Below, piece by piece: positions 31,530 to 44,900 of a stretch of 64,000 nucleotides of DNA. The stretch spans positions 62,001 to 126,000 of the forward strand of contig JARBJD010000034.1 in the NCBI GenBank assembly GCA_033064195.1, in the 5' to 3' direction. The position numbers and the translations under genes were made by a program. The notes beneath the pieces are model-generated. The model was not told the origin of the DNA. It saw only the letters and a list, made by a program, of their open reading frames with translations, and searched no databases. Every line of letters begins with the position of its first letter. Position 1 is the stretch's first letter. This DNA is from Blattamonas nauphoetae (Eukaryota; Preaxostyla; Oxymonadida).

Positions 31530-34500
31530 TTAGATGTCCGAATCGAGAGTGGCAGAATCGTTGGCGAGTTGTTCGAGCATCACTTGATTCTTCTTTTTCT
31601 TCTTTTTTGGCTTCGTGTCTGGCTCTCCGTCCAAAAGTGGTGTGTCTTCATTCTCTCCAACTTCCTGAATGTTCGTAGCTTCTTTTTCTTCTTTCGCTTC
31701 TTCTTTCCTTCTACTTCCTGCGGCGGAGACTCTTCCTCCACTCCTTGTTCCATGATGTGCTCTTCTCCATCGTTCGCTGCTTCTTGCTCTCCATTTGCTT
31801 CTTCCTTCCTTCCTTTCTTGTTCTTCTTCTTTCTCTTCCCTTCTTCTTTACCTTCGGCTTGGTCTTCGACACGTTCAACAGGCTCTTCTTGTTCTGCGAT
31901 CATTCGTTCTTCCATCGCTTTCTGTCGTTCCTCATCTCCGTTACGATCAATCTTCCTTCCTTTTTCCTTTTTTCTCCTCTCTCCATCTTCTTCCTGGTCG
32001 GCTTCAGTTTCCATCCCTTTTCCTCCTCACCTCGATTCTTCCGCTTTTCTTCTTCTCCCTCTTTGCAGTTTCTTCTTCTTCCAAATTCTGTTCTGTTTGT
32101 TCCATCTCCCTTCCACAACCTCATTCTGTGTCTCTTTCTTCTTTCTCTTTCGTTTCGGTCGTTCCACTGTCTCATCCAATCCGTTCGTCTCTTTCTCCTC
32201 CTCACCTCGCTCCATCATGACATCGTTGTTCGCTGCGACAACTTCGTCATCTGTTTCCATCCATCTCTTCTTTTTCTTCTTCTTTTCTGAACTGGTCGCT
32301 CATCCAAGTCGTTCACCATTGTTTCTGTGTTCTCTTCCGTTTCTGGTTGTCCTGAAATATCAACAAACACTTCCATCGAAGGATCGTGCATCGGCTGCTC
32401 CAGTGTTTTCATTGAGTGAGGTCGTTCCTGTTCGTCTCCATCATTCTTCAGATTGAATTGGTCATTCAATTTTGGCGCCAGGGTCAGATCAGCCTGTGTG
32501 TCGGTCTCTGTCGGTTCGTCCATTTGTTTGAGAAGAGATGGATCTGACTTGTCTTCTGTGTCTTCTTCTTTTCAGTGCATTCCTCTTCTTCTTCCTCTGA
32601 AACCTTCTCATCTTCCTTCTTCTGACGACGACACACCACACACACAATAATCAGAACAACCAACATCAGAAACACAACCACTCCAACAATCACAGGGATC
32701 AGCCACGCCATCGTCCCCAATCCAGGCGACCACGCTTTTCTGATCGGGAAAGTGAAGAGGTCTTCAGTCGCCACATCCTTTCCATGAATAAGTCGACCAC
32801 GAACTTCATTCGATGAAGACGAGAGATTGGAGACGATGGACGAAGCAAGATCGAGAGAGATGAATGATTCGTTGAACGATGTCGCGATGCTCGGAATTAG
32901 TTCGATTTTGGTTGATTTCGGTTCTCCTGATTCGCTCTCTCCAACAACTTCAAAGTACAGTCCACACGGGATCAGTGTCGATCCGTGGATTTCAACATGG
33001 TACGTGTCTGTTTCTTTGTCCAATGTGCACGTCGAGAGATCGCGTCGAACGGAGGGCACGAAGAACGGCGAGTCCAGATTGATGATTGGCGAAGAGAGAG
33101 TGCAATCCGAAGACGCAATCCAAGAGGAGACGCTTTCGTCTGTTCCATCTCCTCCACTCAGACTCCGAACTTCAACACTTCCATCATCAGAACAATGAAT
33201 GTTCCGACAGACAGATGGGAACGAAGAAAAGTGAGGAGAGTTCGACAAGAATTCACTGGTGTCAATCACAAGTGAGCCAGATTTGATGAGAAAGGCACCC
33301 ATTGAGAGCTGGCGGAACGACATTTCGGAGATCGACGACGATGAGTTCACAAGTTGCATCACTCCCGACTCCCATCTACACATATCGCTTGTGTCGTCTG
33401 TGTGTATTCTTGATGAAGATGGCGTTCCGACGATCGATCCCTGCTTCAGAGTCACAACAGCGTTCACAGCAGAGAGCAACACAAACGACGGCGAGGACAC
33501 TTCGATCAGCACGTCGAGCTGTCGCATCTCGAGTGAACTCCGAATCACAATCATCGCCTCTCGTCTTCCCAGCGATGCTGTCGACGGGATCACCAGCCTG
33601 TCCATCCCATTCGGCCCAGCTGACCACATCCTCAGTGATCCACTTGTCTGTTCAATCGATGTTGCTAGCTCGGATTCGTCGAGAAGCGCGATCGACACAG
33701 AGTTCATTGACAGTGACTCCACAATCCCCCACGCCCAATCCACCGACTTGCACGGTCGACTCTTCGCTCCACACAGCTTGCTCACCTCTCCACGCACAGA
33801 AGACACATACAATGTGATATCAAGTTGGACGGGAGGAATGACAAACGAGAGCTGATTCGGAATGCGGACGACGTCTCCTTCCAAACTGTTGATGCTCGAA
33901 ATCACATATTCCTCTTCACGCACGAAAAGGGATCAAACACATCAACATCGATGAGTCCTTCGTTTTGGAGAAAGTCCACACTGAACACCACTACCAGAGC
34001 AGTCCCACTTTTCATCACACCAATGTCTCCATCGATCATATAATCATACACATGATTGCCTTGCGTGGTGTTCGTGCACACATTGTCGTCGAAGAGGATA
34101 TCTGTCAGAACGACCGAGCCAAGCGCCTGATACTGTTTGAGCCAGATTCCTCCAGTTCGGTATCCTTCGTTGTTCGAGACTGTGCTGTTGTCGAATCGAC
34201 AGTCGCCCACAATGAAGATGCGGATCGGATTCTCTTGTTTGAGAGGAGAAGCTGTTTTCGATCGCGAATCTTCGAATGTGCATTTGGCGATAGTCAATGG
34301 ATGGAGGAATTGGACTTTGAAATGCCCACCACGTGTTCCAGTGTTGTTCGAGAACCAGCAATTGAACAGTGTGAACGAGAACTTCCCGACTCCGCTGGAA
34401 TCGTTGTTGTGCATCAGGAACAGCGCTCCTCCAGTTGAAACGCTATCCGTCGTACGGCATCTCACGAACGAAGTGTCCTTCACAACATAGTCAGCACGGT

Positions 34501-35700
34501 AATGAATGCTGCTGACTGCTGCACCGTATGTCGATGCGGACAGATCGGAGAAGGCGCAAGACACGATCCACACCGGATTGCGCACAGCTTCGTCTTCATA
34601 GTGTTGCTCATGAGAGATGCGGGATGATTTTGAGATGTGGGTTGTGTATTCCTTGCTCGGGTCTTGTGTCGGCTCTGCGATTGGGGAGGGAGCAGAGTTG
34701 GTGGTGCAGGACGAGAACGAACAGTTCGACAGCAGAGACGAGCCTGCCCAGTCCAACGACAGTCCGCTTGTCCCACAAAGATGATTCGTCGATTCCAACA
34801 CCGAAACTCCAATCAGCCGTTGGGTCAGAAAGGAGCACGAAGGAGCGGTTCTCGGAGGAAGGAGTGTGCTTGTCGTGTTGGTCAGCGAAGAGGTGGACAG
34901 AGACACAGAGCATCCAACAATCCCACACAGACCACTCCCAATAAAACTCCCGAAATCGAAAAGCGGGCCTGTTCCGACGACGAGATGCTGAGATTTCATA
35001 GTCAACCCACTTCCCACTATCGAGACTGATCCAACTCCAAAAGTGTCCGCATTATCTCCTCCGTCCGAACCATCACTCGTGGATGGAGAAAATGAGGCTG
35101 GTCCGCTCACCAGTGGCAGCAGAGACGGCGATTCGGATGATGAGTGATGGCTGCATGAGATAATCGATACAGACACTGATGATTCTATCCTCGAATCCCC
35201 AATCACAAATGGACACGTGTCAGCACACGACGTGATTTCACAACGAGAAACCACAAATGTCGACGAGCGGATCAAGCCAACCGCTGTGTCTGGGGTATTC
35301 GCATAGAATCGCAGATTGTCAAGTCGGAATGTGCTGTTCCACACATCAAACATCACAGAAAGTGGTGTTGCTTGGGGAAGATGTCGTTCTTCTTGTGATC
35401 CAATCTGCTTTCTGATGAGCTGTCTCGTGCATTGTTTCTGTGAGAGATAGACGTTATTGACCCTGAAAGAGTCAAACTAGTCGAGTACACAGTGAGTTTG
35501 TTGGCAAAATAATGACCATCTGGAACGACAATGTCAAGATGTTGAGAGAACGATTCGTCGTTCAGTTGGTTGACCTGTTTGCCCAGGAACACAGCGAAAT
35601 CAGAAGAAAATTGACACTGGGCGTGTGAATTTGACGAGGAGAGTGAACAAATCCTCGAAGTGAGGAACAGAATCAGTTGGAACAAAGAAATGAAGAACAT
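31530..35700 (-). pseudogene. surface protein gene, array copy 3 (short form, frame-broken)
   Basis: More continuous than copies 1 and 2. The frame 35356-33902 covers most of the beta-helix ectodomain through the shared break at the start of the REEEYVISSI segment, and 33923-32484 covers the membrane-proximal region, membrane helix and start of the tail. Breaks remain near the 5' end (G run at about 35372) and in the tail. The C-run bases missing in copies 1 and 2 are present here (at about 33724 and 34383). Confidence 0.75.
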
Positions 35701-35976
35701 CAGATTATGGTTTGTTCAATAAAATCACAGAAGATTCGATAAAGTTCGAAAACAGACATAAACAATTCACGAAATGTTCATTGGAATGTAAATTCGACGA
35801 GAGTCGGTGAAAAATGAAGATTACGAGAAATAAACGAGCTTCTTAATCCAAAAGAATTAGTGACGGCTTTCTTGAGCCAGACACCATAAATAAGGCTGTC
35901 CCTCTTCTTTGTTCATTCCCTCGAGGTCAGTTTGTATTTCTCTCGAGAAATGGTTCGGGACGAGGTCATACTCTCG

Positions 35977-38900
35977 TTAGATGTCCGAATCGAGAGTGGC
36001 AGAATCGTTGGCGAGTTGTTCGAGCATCACTTGATTCTTCTTTTTCTTCTTTTTGGCTTCGTGTCTGGCTCTCCGTCCAAAAGTGGTGTGTCTTCATTCT
36101 CTCCAACTTCCTGAATGTTCGTAGCTTCTTTTTCTTCTTTCGCTTCTTCTTTCCTTCTACTTCCTGCGGCGGAGACTCTTCCTCCACTCCTTGTTCCATG
36201 ATGTGCTCTTCTCCATCGTTCGCTGCTTCTTGCTCTCCATTTGCTTCTTCCTTCCTTCCTTTCTTGTTCTTCTTCTTTCTCTTCCCTTCTTCTTTACCTT
36301 CGGCTTGGTCTTCGACACGTTCAACAGGCTCTTCTTGTTCTGCGATCATTCGTTCTTCCATCGCTTTCTGTCGTTCCTCATCTCCGTTACGATCAATCTT
36401 CCTTCCTTTTTCCTTTTTTCTCCTCTCTCCATCTTCTTCCTGGTCGGCTTCAGTTTCCATCCCTTTTCCTCCTCACCTCGATTCTTCCGCTTTTTCTTCT
36501 TCTCCCTCTTTGCAGTTTCTTCTTCTTCCAAATTCTGTTCTGTTTGTTCCATCTCCCCTTCCACAACCTCATTCTGTGTCTCTTTCTTCTTTCTCTTTCG
36601 TTTCGGTCGTTCCACTGTCTCATCCAATCCGTTCGTCTCTTTCTCCTCCTCACCTCGCTCCATCATGACATCGTTGTTCGCTGCGACAACTTCGTCATCT
36701 GTTTCCATCCATCTCTTCTTTTCTTCTTCTTTTCTGAACTGGTCGCTCATCCAAGTCGTTCACCATTGTTTCTGTGTTCTCTTCCGTTTCTGGTTGTCCT
36801 GAAATATCAACAAACACTTCCATCGAAGGATCGTGCATCGGCTGCTCCAGTGTTTTCATTGAGTGAGGTCGTTCCTGTTCGTCTCCATCATTCTTCAGAT
36901 TGAATTGGTCATTCAATTTTGGCGCCAGGGTCAGATCAGCCTGTGTGTCGGTCTCTGTCGGTTCGTCCATTTGTTTGAGAAGAGATGGATCTGACTTGTC
37001 TTCTGTGTCTTCTTCTTTTCAGTGCATTCCTCTTCTTCTTCCTCTGAAACCTTCTCATCTTCCTTCTTCTGACGACGACACACCACACACACAATAATCA
37101 GAACAACCAACATCAGAAACACAACCACTCCAACAATCACAGGGATCAGCCACGCCATCGTCCCCAATCCAGGCGACCACGCTTTTCTGATCGGGAAAGT
37201 GAAGAGGTCTTCAGTCGCCACATCCTTTCCATGAATAAGTCGACCACGAACTTCATTCGATGAAGACGAGAGATTGGAGACGATGGACGAAGCAAGATCG
37301 AGAGAGATGAATGATTCGTTGAACGATGTCGCGATGCTCGGAATTAGTTCGATTTTGGTTGATTTCGGTTCTCCTGATTCGCTCTCTCCAACAACTTCAA
37401 AGTACAGTCCACACGGGATCAGTGTCGATCCGTGGATTTCAACATGGTACGTGTCTGTTTCTTTGTCCAATGTGCACGTCGAGAGATCGCGTCGAACGGA
37501 GGGCACGAAGAACGGCGAGTCCAGATTGATGATTGGCGAAGAGAGAGTGCAATCCGAAGACGCAATCCAAGAGGAGACGCTTTCGTCTGTTCCATCTCCT
37601 CCACTCAGACTCCGAACTTCAACACTTCCATCATCAGAACAATGAATGTTCCGACAGACAGATGGGAACGAAGAAAAGTGAGGAGAGTTCGACAAGAATT
37701 CACTTGTGTCAATCACGAGTGAGCCAGATTTGATGAGAAAGGCACCCATCGAGAGCTGGCGGAACGACATTTCGGAGATAGATGTGGAGGAGTTGCGAAG
37801 TTGGATCGCTCCCGACTCCCATCCACACAGTTCGCTTGTCTCATCTGCGTTCATTCTTGATGAAGATGGCGTTCCGATGATCGATCCTTGTTTCAGAGTC
37901 ACAACAGCATTCACAGCAGAGAGCAACACAAACGACGGCGAGGACACTTCGATCAGCACGTCGAGCTGTCGCATCTCGAGTGAACTCCGAATCACAATCA
38001 TCGCGTCTCGTTCGCCCAGCGATGCTGTCGACGGGATCACCAGCCTGTCCATCCCATTCGGTCCAGCGAACCACATCCTCAATGATCCGCTTGTCTGTTC
38101 AATCGATGTCGTCAGTTCTGACTCGTCGAGAAGGGCGATTGACACAGAGTTCATCGAGAGTGACTCCACAATCCCCCACGCCCAATCCACCGACTTGCAC
38201 GGTCGACTCTTCGCTCCACACAGTTGGCTCTCCTCTCCACGCACAGCAGACACATACATCGTGATGTCAAGTTGGACGGGAGGGATGACAAATGTGAGAT
38301 GATTCGGAATGCGGACGTTGTCTCCTTCCAAAGTTGTGATGCTCGAAATCACATATTCCTCTTCACGCACAAAAAAGGGATTAGACACATCAACATCGAT
38401 GAGACCAGTGTTGTCCTCAAAGTCCACAGTGAACACCACTACCAGAGCAGTCCCACTTTTCATCACACCAACCTCGTAAGTCCCATCGGGCATGATTTCC
38501 CCTGTCAGTGTCACAGGGACGATCGAGTTTCGTTCGAAGCTTAGAGACACGTTCACAAGCGAAGGGATCGCGGGAATGACGAAGGAGAGAGGCGAGAGAA
38601 AGATCACATTCACGCCAGAGGCTGTCATGTTCACAATTCGGTATGTCTTCCCATAGTCCAGCTGAGCGTCGCTGGACATGCTGAACGGGGGTGAGATCTC
38701 GTTTGACGAGCAGTTGAATGAGAGGTCGAGATGCGCATTGTTGTCTGAGCGCATCAGAGTCATCGAGCACAATCCGTGAGGCACGTCTTTTCCAGTCAGA
38801 ACCAGAATCACACTTTCTTTCGATTCGTCCAGCGATGCTCGCACAGAGAGCAGTTCGGGTGGGGCGGGAGTGGTGAATGTGTTGCTCTCCAGAATGATCG

Positions 38901-41637
38901 TCGTCCCGTTCACCAACAACACACGAGACACTGTGTAAGTCGTGTTGAACGTCACTCCATCCAGTCGGAAAGGAAGTGGGTCTGATTCTCCTTTCGTTGA
39001 GCTCACGAAAGAACCAGAGATGTTCAATCCAGTCGACAGTGTCGCTGTCCATCCCGCTCCCACTGGCAGGTCTAATCCATCCAGGATCAAGATGAACAGC
39101 CCAGGATTGCTCTGACGTTCAACTGAGAACGATCCGATTGATGGAGGTGCTTCGGGAATCGTGAATGTCGGTGCAGTGTGAGACACAAGAAGTTTCGACG
39201 AGAAGAGTGCCTTCACTCGGTACGTCTTCCCAAACGATAACAGACCTGACGGACGAATCACAACTGTGCGAGACGATGTCGTTGGTGTCGATGAGGAAGA
39301 GAATGAGAACGGACCAATCGAGATCTCTGCCTGCAGCGCGTCTGACGATTCAAACACAAACAAAGTGAACGATCCATCCAAGATCCTGTCCACTGTCACA
39401 ACCACAATCGATTCATTCATGTTCGATCCGTTCAGTTCGGCTTCGATGTTCGTCAGTGTCGGTCCAGCCGGTGTTGAGAACGACAGCCCAACCATGCTCC
39501 CTGCTCGGCTTGACGGTGTGTGGTGCCACCACGTCCAGTCTGGCTCGGTCTCTCCTTCAAACACCAACGAGTTGCTTGCTCCTTGAGACGAGTTCTTCTG
39601 AACATCAACAATCTTGTATTCGGTTGAAGACGAGAGAGAGGGAACACTTGGATTGCTGACTGGAACAGTCACAGATCCTGTGGACTTTGTGAATGCTGCT
39701 CCTTCAATCACCACTCTCTGTCCATCTCCATCTTCCAGTGTCACATCGTATTTCCTGCTCGTTCCTGTGAACACTCCCTCAAACGAAAGAACAACCTCAA
39801 GTCCATCCCCATCCCCATTCTCTTGTATAGTTTGGATGACAGAGGTGATGGACGGACCAATCAAATCAGGCAAAACTCCTTCAGCACCGATGTACCCACA
39901 GTGTGGCTGCGCAGAGGTCGAGAAGCAATCGAAGAACTTGTTATTCTCCACAGCGCAGTCATCAGCAAAAACGAAATCAGTCACTCGCTCGCTGGGCGTG
40001 CTCGCTGTGCACAAATTGTCGTCGAAGAGGAGATCAGTCAGAATGACCGAGCCGTTTGATAGTTCTTGGAGAAGAATGAATCCACCCGCGATTGTGCCCT
40101 CGTTGTTGGAGACTGTGCAGTTGTCCAAACGACAGTCGCCCTCGAGAACAATGCGAAGGGAGCTCTGTTGGTTGAGGGGAGAGGCTGATTTGGATCGTGA
40201 ATCTCCAAATGTGCATTTGGCGATTGTCGCTGGATGGTAATATTGAGAATGGAGATGGCCAGCGTATGTTGCTGTGTTGTTCGAGAACACGCAGTTGTAG
40301 AGTGTGAAGGAGTATTTGCTGATGTCAGCGGAATTTGGGTTGTACATCACGAGAATTGCTCCTCCAACCGAATACGTTCCCGACGCGTGACATCTTTTGA
40401 ACAAACTGTCCTTCACAACAACATCTGCTCGATACAAGAAGATGGCGATCGCTGCACCATCATCGTTCGTTGACAGATCGGAGAAAGTGCAAGACATCAC
40501 CCACACTGGGTTGTAGACATTTCCGTCATTAAAGTTTTGGGTGCGAGTGATTCGTGTGGTTTGGGAGAGATACGATTGAATGGGGTCACTGTCACTGTGG
40601 GTGGGTTCAGCGATTGGGGAGGGAGCAGCGGTGGTGGTGCAGGACGAGAACGAACAGTTCGACAGCAGAGACGAGCCTGCCCAGTCCAACGGTACTCCAC
40701 TTGTCCCGCTGAGATGGTTCGTCGATTCCGACACTGACACTCCAATCAGCCGTTGGGTCAGAAAGGAGCACGAAGGAGCGGTTCTCGGAGGAAGGAGTGT
40801 GCTTGTCGTGTTGGTCAGCGAAGAGGTGGACAGAGACACAGAGCATCCAACAATCCCACACAGACCACTCCCAATAAAACTCCCGAAATCGAAAAGCGGG
40901 CCTGTTCCGACGACGAGATGCTGAGATTTCACAGTCAACCCACTTCCCACTATCGAGACTGATCCAACTCCAAAAGTGTCCGCATTATCTCCTCCGTCCG
41001 AACCATCACTCGTGGATGGAGAAAATGAGGCTGGTCCGCTCACCAGTGGCAGCAGAGTCGGCGATTCTGACGAGGAGCGGTGGTTGCTGGAGATAATCGA
41101 CACAGACACTGATGATTCTATCCTCGAATCCCCAATCACAAATGGACACGTGTCAGCACACGACGTGATTTCACAACGAGAAACCACAAATGTCGACGAT
41201 CGGATGAAAGCGACAGCTGTGGCTGGGGTATTCGCAAAGAGTTGCAGATTTTCAAGTCCGAATGTGCTGTTCCACACATCAAACATCACAGAAATTGGTG
41301 TTGCTTGGGGTAAGATGTCGTTCTTCTTGTGATACAATCTGCTTTCTGAAACGACAGTTTCTCCTTCGTTTCCGTGAGAGATAGACGTTATTGACCCTGA
41401 AAGAGTCAGACTATCCGAATACACCGGGAGGTTTTGGGCAAAATAATGACCATCTGGAGCGACAATGTCAAGATGTTGAGAGAACGATTCGTTGTTCAAT
41501 GCGGAGATTGGTTGATGCAGGAAGTCTGCAAGGTCAGATGAAAATTCATAACATGGGTGTGTGTCTGATGGAGAAAGTGAATAAATCCATGAAATGAGGG
41601 ACATCATCAGAAGGTTGTTAGAAAACATCAAGAGCAA
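35977..41637 (-). CDS. large type I surface protein, array copy 4 (long form)
   Basis: The frame 41637-36931 is open for 1,568 residues. Residues 1-~22 are a signal peptide (MLLMFSNNLLMMSLISWIYS). About 60-590 form a Ser/Thr/Asn-rich beta-helix-like domain with many N-glycosylation sequons. About 610-1080 hold roughly five Ig/FN3-like modules of ~90 residues, each with a strand such as YGKTYRI or STEYKIVDV before its end. Next comes a Cys-containing segment (LCGAKSRPCKSVDWAWG) and a second beta-rich region. The membrane helix is at ~1500-1530, then RRQKKEDEKVSEEEEEE. The frame leaves the tail at a T run (about 37017); one base more, as in copy 1, would carry it to the stop at 35977. That this is an artefact is inferred. 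Likely a cell-surface adhesin or receptor; ligand unknown. Confidence 0.8.
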
Positions 41638-41993
41638 GTAATGGTTTGATCATGACAGTCAATGAAGCTTGGAACATGAATAAACACGATAAACGTGCCG
41701 TTTCAAGTTCAACCTGATCAACTATAGAACTGGTTACCCTTTATTCTTGCCGGAATCCCTCGCTGTTCCACCTATCAGTCCATTCATGGAATATCTTCTT
41801 AGAGGGACAATTTCGATTGATCAATTCGTCGAATTCCATATTGACCATTTTTTTCAATTATCTGCATTTCAACTCTCAAAGTGCAATGAGATTAGAAACA
41901 AAAATGGAATGACGGACCGATCGGATCGAGCCAGCCCCAATTTTTTTCATCAGTTCCTTCCACCACAAATTTAAAAATACTAGTCCCGAGCGG
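41638..41993. other. divergent intergenic region, no gene seen
   Basis: Separates the start of array copy 4 (minus) from the start of the next gene (plus). No TATA-like or Inr-like element could be singled out. Confidence 0.4.
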
Positions 41994-44900
41994 ATGACAT
42001 CAGCCAACACTCCCTCTCTTATTTCTGGAATAACCAATTTGGATGATTTCACTGTCACATCAGCCGTTAACCGCCATTTCAACCATTTCGAAGAACTTCT
42101 CGCCTCATTTTCCCGCCTAAACGAACATTCTCCTCATGTTAATCAACAATCACACATTAACTTTCAGTTGAGTGTGTTTTTTCTTGCCATTTTCGACATT
42201 TCTACTCTCACTAGGAGTTTTGAACCACATGACAAAAAAACAAAGAAATGACCGCCTTCTTGATTTAGGTGCCGCAATGTCTCAACGTGATCTTAAAGTT
42301 CGCTCCTTTTTTTCATTATTTTCCCATTTCCGTGCCTCATTCTTCTCCAGGACGTCTCCTCTTTGTCGCTCAAGAAAATCGGTCTGTTTCACTTATCTTT
42401 ATTGTTTCAGTGACTTCTGATGAAGATGAGATTACTCTCTTCCACGCTTCGGGACTTTCTCTTTCGATTCTAAAACAGATTCAGCCGAATCAGACCAACA
42501 ATCATCGACTGGATCGACTTGCCCAACTCTCTGAAATCTTCCCGCTGGTCTCGATTGAACCTCTCTCAACAGATCTTTCCTCCTTTTTCCGCAATTTTCT
42601 CTGCAACCCTCTCCCATATCTCGAAAACGACCACCCAAAGTGTCGATCCTCTCTTTCGGCGTTTATGGACATTCTGTGCAATGAAGTGATGGCCTGTTCC
42701 ATCCTTGGTATTGGTGATGTGGTGTACGAGACTATCGCTACCAATTTCCACGCCTTTTCGGAATCCATCTCTCAAATTCAAACTCACCGTCCTTGGATGG
42801 ACTACGATTTTCGTGACTTTCAAATGATCGTCGAAATCTCACAAAATGAGACTGTTTGGATTTTCATTGCTTTTACAATCCCTTCAGGAACCACTGGAGA
42901 GGATCGCTGCCTTCCTTGGTTGCTTGAACATTCCAACCATTTATGAAGGAATAAGTGATGAAACCACTCGAAAGAATCTTCTGTCTCAATGTCTCCAACA
43001 CACTGCCACATTTCTGAATGGTGTGCCATTTTGATCATCCTCACTCTTTCATCTCTTCCTCAGTCCATCCCGACCTCATCGACTCGTTTCTCGAAACAGT
43101 CGATCTCTCCACTTCTCCCTCCGACACTCCCTTCCGTCACGATCGACACCTGAATCTGATCTCCGCACTCAGCCAGTCTTCGTCTCCTCTCTTCACCAAA
43201 CTCAGCGAACCGCTCCTCGACCCAACATTCCCTCTCCACTCCCTCCTCTCCCCTCGCTCGTTCACCGACCCTGCCAGCTCTTTCATCCGCATGGCCAGCA
43301 CAAACCCTGTCTTCTTCCGCCGACTCGTCGAGACGCACACTGAACACATTTTGGACATGGCCATTCCGACAGCAGTGAGTTCAGCTCGCGTGGTGTCTGA
43401 CTCGCCATCCGAACCGCACTGTCTGGACTTTGGGAGAATGACTCAGAATTGGGTTGTGCTGCTCAACACCATAGCTGTCATGAAGATGGATCTGACGCAG
43501 AACCAAATAGACTTCAACTCACTCCCATCCTCTCTTCTCACTCTCCTCGTTCTCTCTGCTGCGAGCACGAACGACGAGCTGTCGAATGCTGCTGTGTCTG
43601 TCTTCTCGAACCAGTTTGGCCTGTCCCCACCACACACCGAGGCACTCCTCTTCGCCACTCCTCCGACATTCGCTGTGAGCGATGCATTTACTCAACGACA
43701 ATCTCAGATGTCTCGAGAGTCAGATCACGCCAAATCACTTTGTCAATCGATTTGTGCTGAAGCAGGTCGTTGTGTTGTGATGCAGTCTCTTTCTGAAGTC
43801 TCGGACACCGACCACACCAGCGATTTCGCTCGAATGCTTGGGATTGATTTCGCTGGATGTCTTGTGACCGCACTTCACTCGACCACGACACTCCCCCACT
43901 CCTTCCCCTTCTTCTCTCCCGAGCTGTGTGGATTGTCAAAACAGCCAAGTGTGTGGAACGACACGAACCGACCATCTGCACTCACTGCACTGACAACACT
44001 GGCCGACATCGAAATCAGCCTTGCCTTCCACCGTTCCTATGGTGGATTGAAAATGAGTCCCGAAGACGAGACGAGAAGAGACATCAACTTTCTCCATCTC
44101 TTCCCTTTTCTTGGAACAGACTCACAAATCCAGTTTCTTTCGTCGTTCCACAAATTCTACAGATCAAAGAATCAGAAAGTCCACCACTCTTTCCCTCGAA
44201 TGGTGGAAGGCTTGTTGGAGATGGCGACTGTGAATTCCTACAACACTCCCATCGCTCTCCTCAAAGAAATGAGAAAAGTGACATCATTCTTCTCACACGT
44301 CGAACCAGAGACTCACACCGTCCAGCATTATTCCATCTTCGAATCTTCATTCGAGCAGTCGATCGTCGAGAGGCTGAAAACAGCTGGGGGCGAGGAGAGA
44401 TGGAAGCTTGTGACGCAGCTGGTTGTTGTTTCAAACGACACTCCCGACATCACGAACGAGCTGATGAAAGCGGAGAACGACGCGCAAGCCCTTCTCATCT
44501 TGCATGTTCACAAGATCCGCTCCATACGTCGTCTCAATTATCTTCTCAATGAGAATCCAGATACACTTGACTGCGTTGTCGAGTTCGCTGGTCACATCAA
44601 CAATCTTCCGCTGGTCGATGTCGCCCTGGCTCACATTGTCGACACTGTCGAGATATGCATCCATCCTCCTGAAACTGAAATGACACTAAGTTTAAGCCGC
44701 AACCAAGCCCTTCAAGATGTTATCGTGAAAACCCTTCCTGTAATGGCTGCATGTCGTCGGGAAGGAGAGGAGGAGGGATGTGCTGTGGGGAAGTATGGGG
44801 TGACATCGCAGATTGTCGAGTCGTGTTTGAAAGTGTTGCGATTTCTGATGAAGTTCGAGTCATTCGACCCAACGCCAGTCATCGACTCTCTGGTCTCGCT

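Larger units (their letters stand above)
22471..41650. repeat. tandem array of four surface-protein gene units
   Basis: Unit starts are marked by the tract TGAAGATTACGAGAAATAAA at about 22471, 26923, 31368 and 35814, giving periods of 4.45, 4.445 and 4.446 kb and a last unit of about 5.83 kb. Units 2 and 3 are almost identical over their full length. Unit 1 differs from them in its first ~1.5 kb (the gene's 3' part, encoding the cytosolic tail). Unit 4 matches units 2 and 3 up to about 37,750 and then diverges. Each unit carries one minus-strand gene and ~275 bp of spacer. Confidence 0.9.

Noticed and set aside
22471-41650. The array as a transposon or virus-like element
   Set aside because: No terminal repeats, polymerase, integrase or capsid-like gene; each unit is a host-type surface gene with spacer, so tandem gene duplication fits better.
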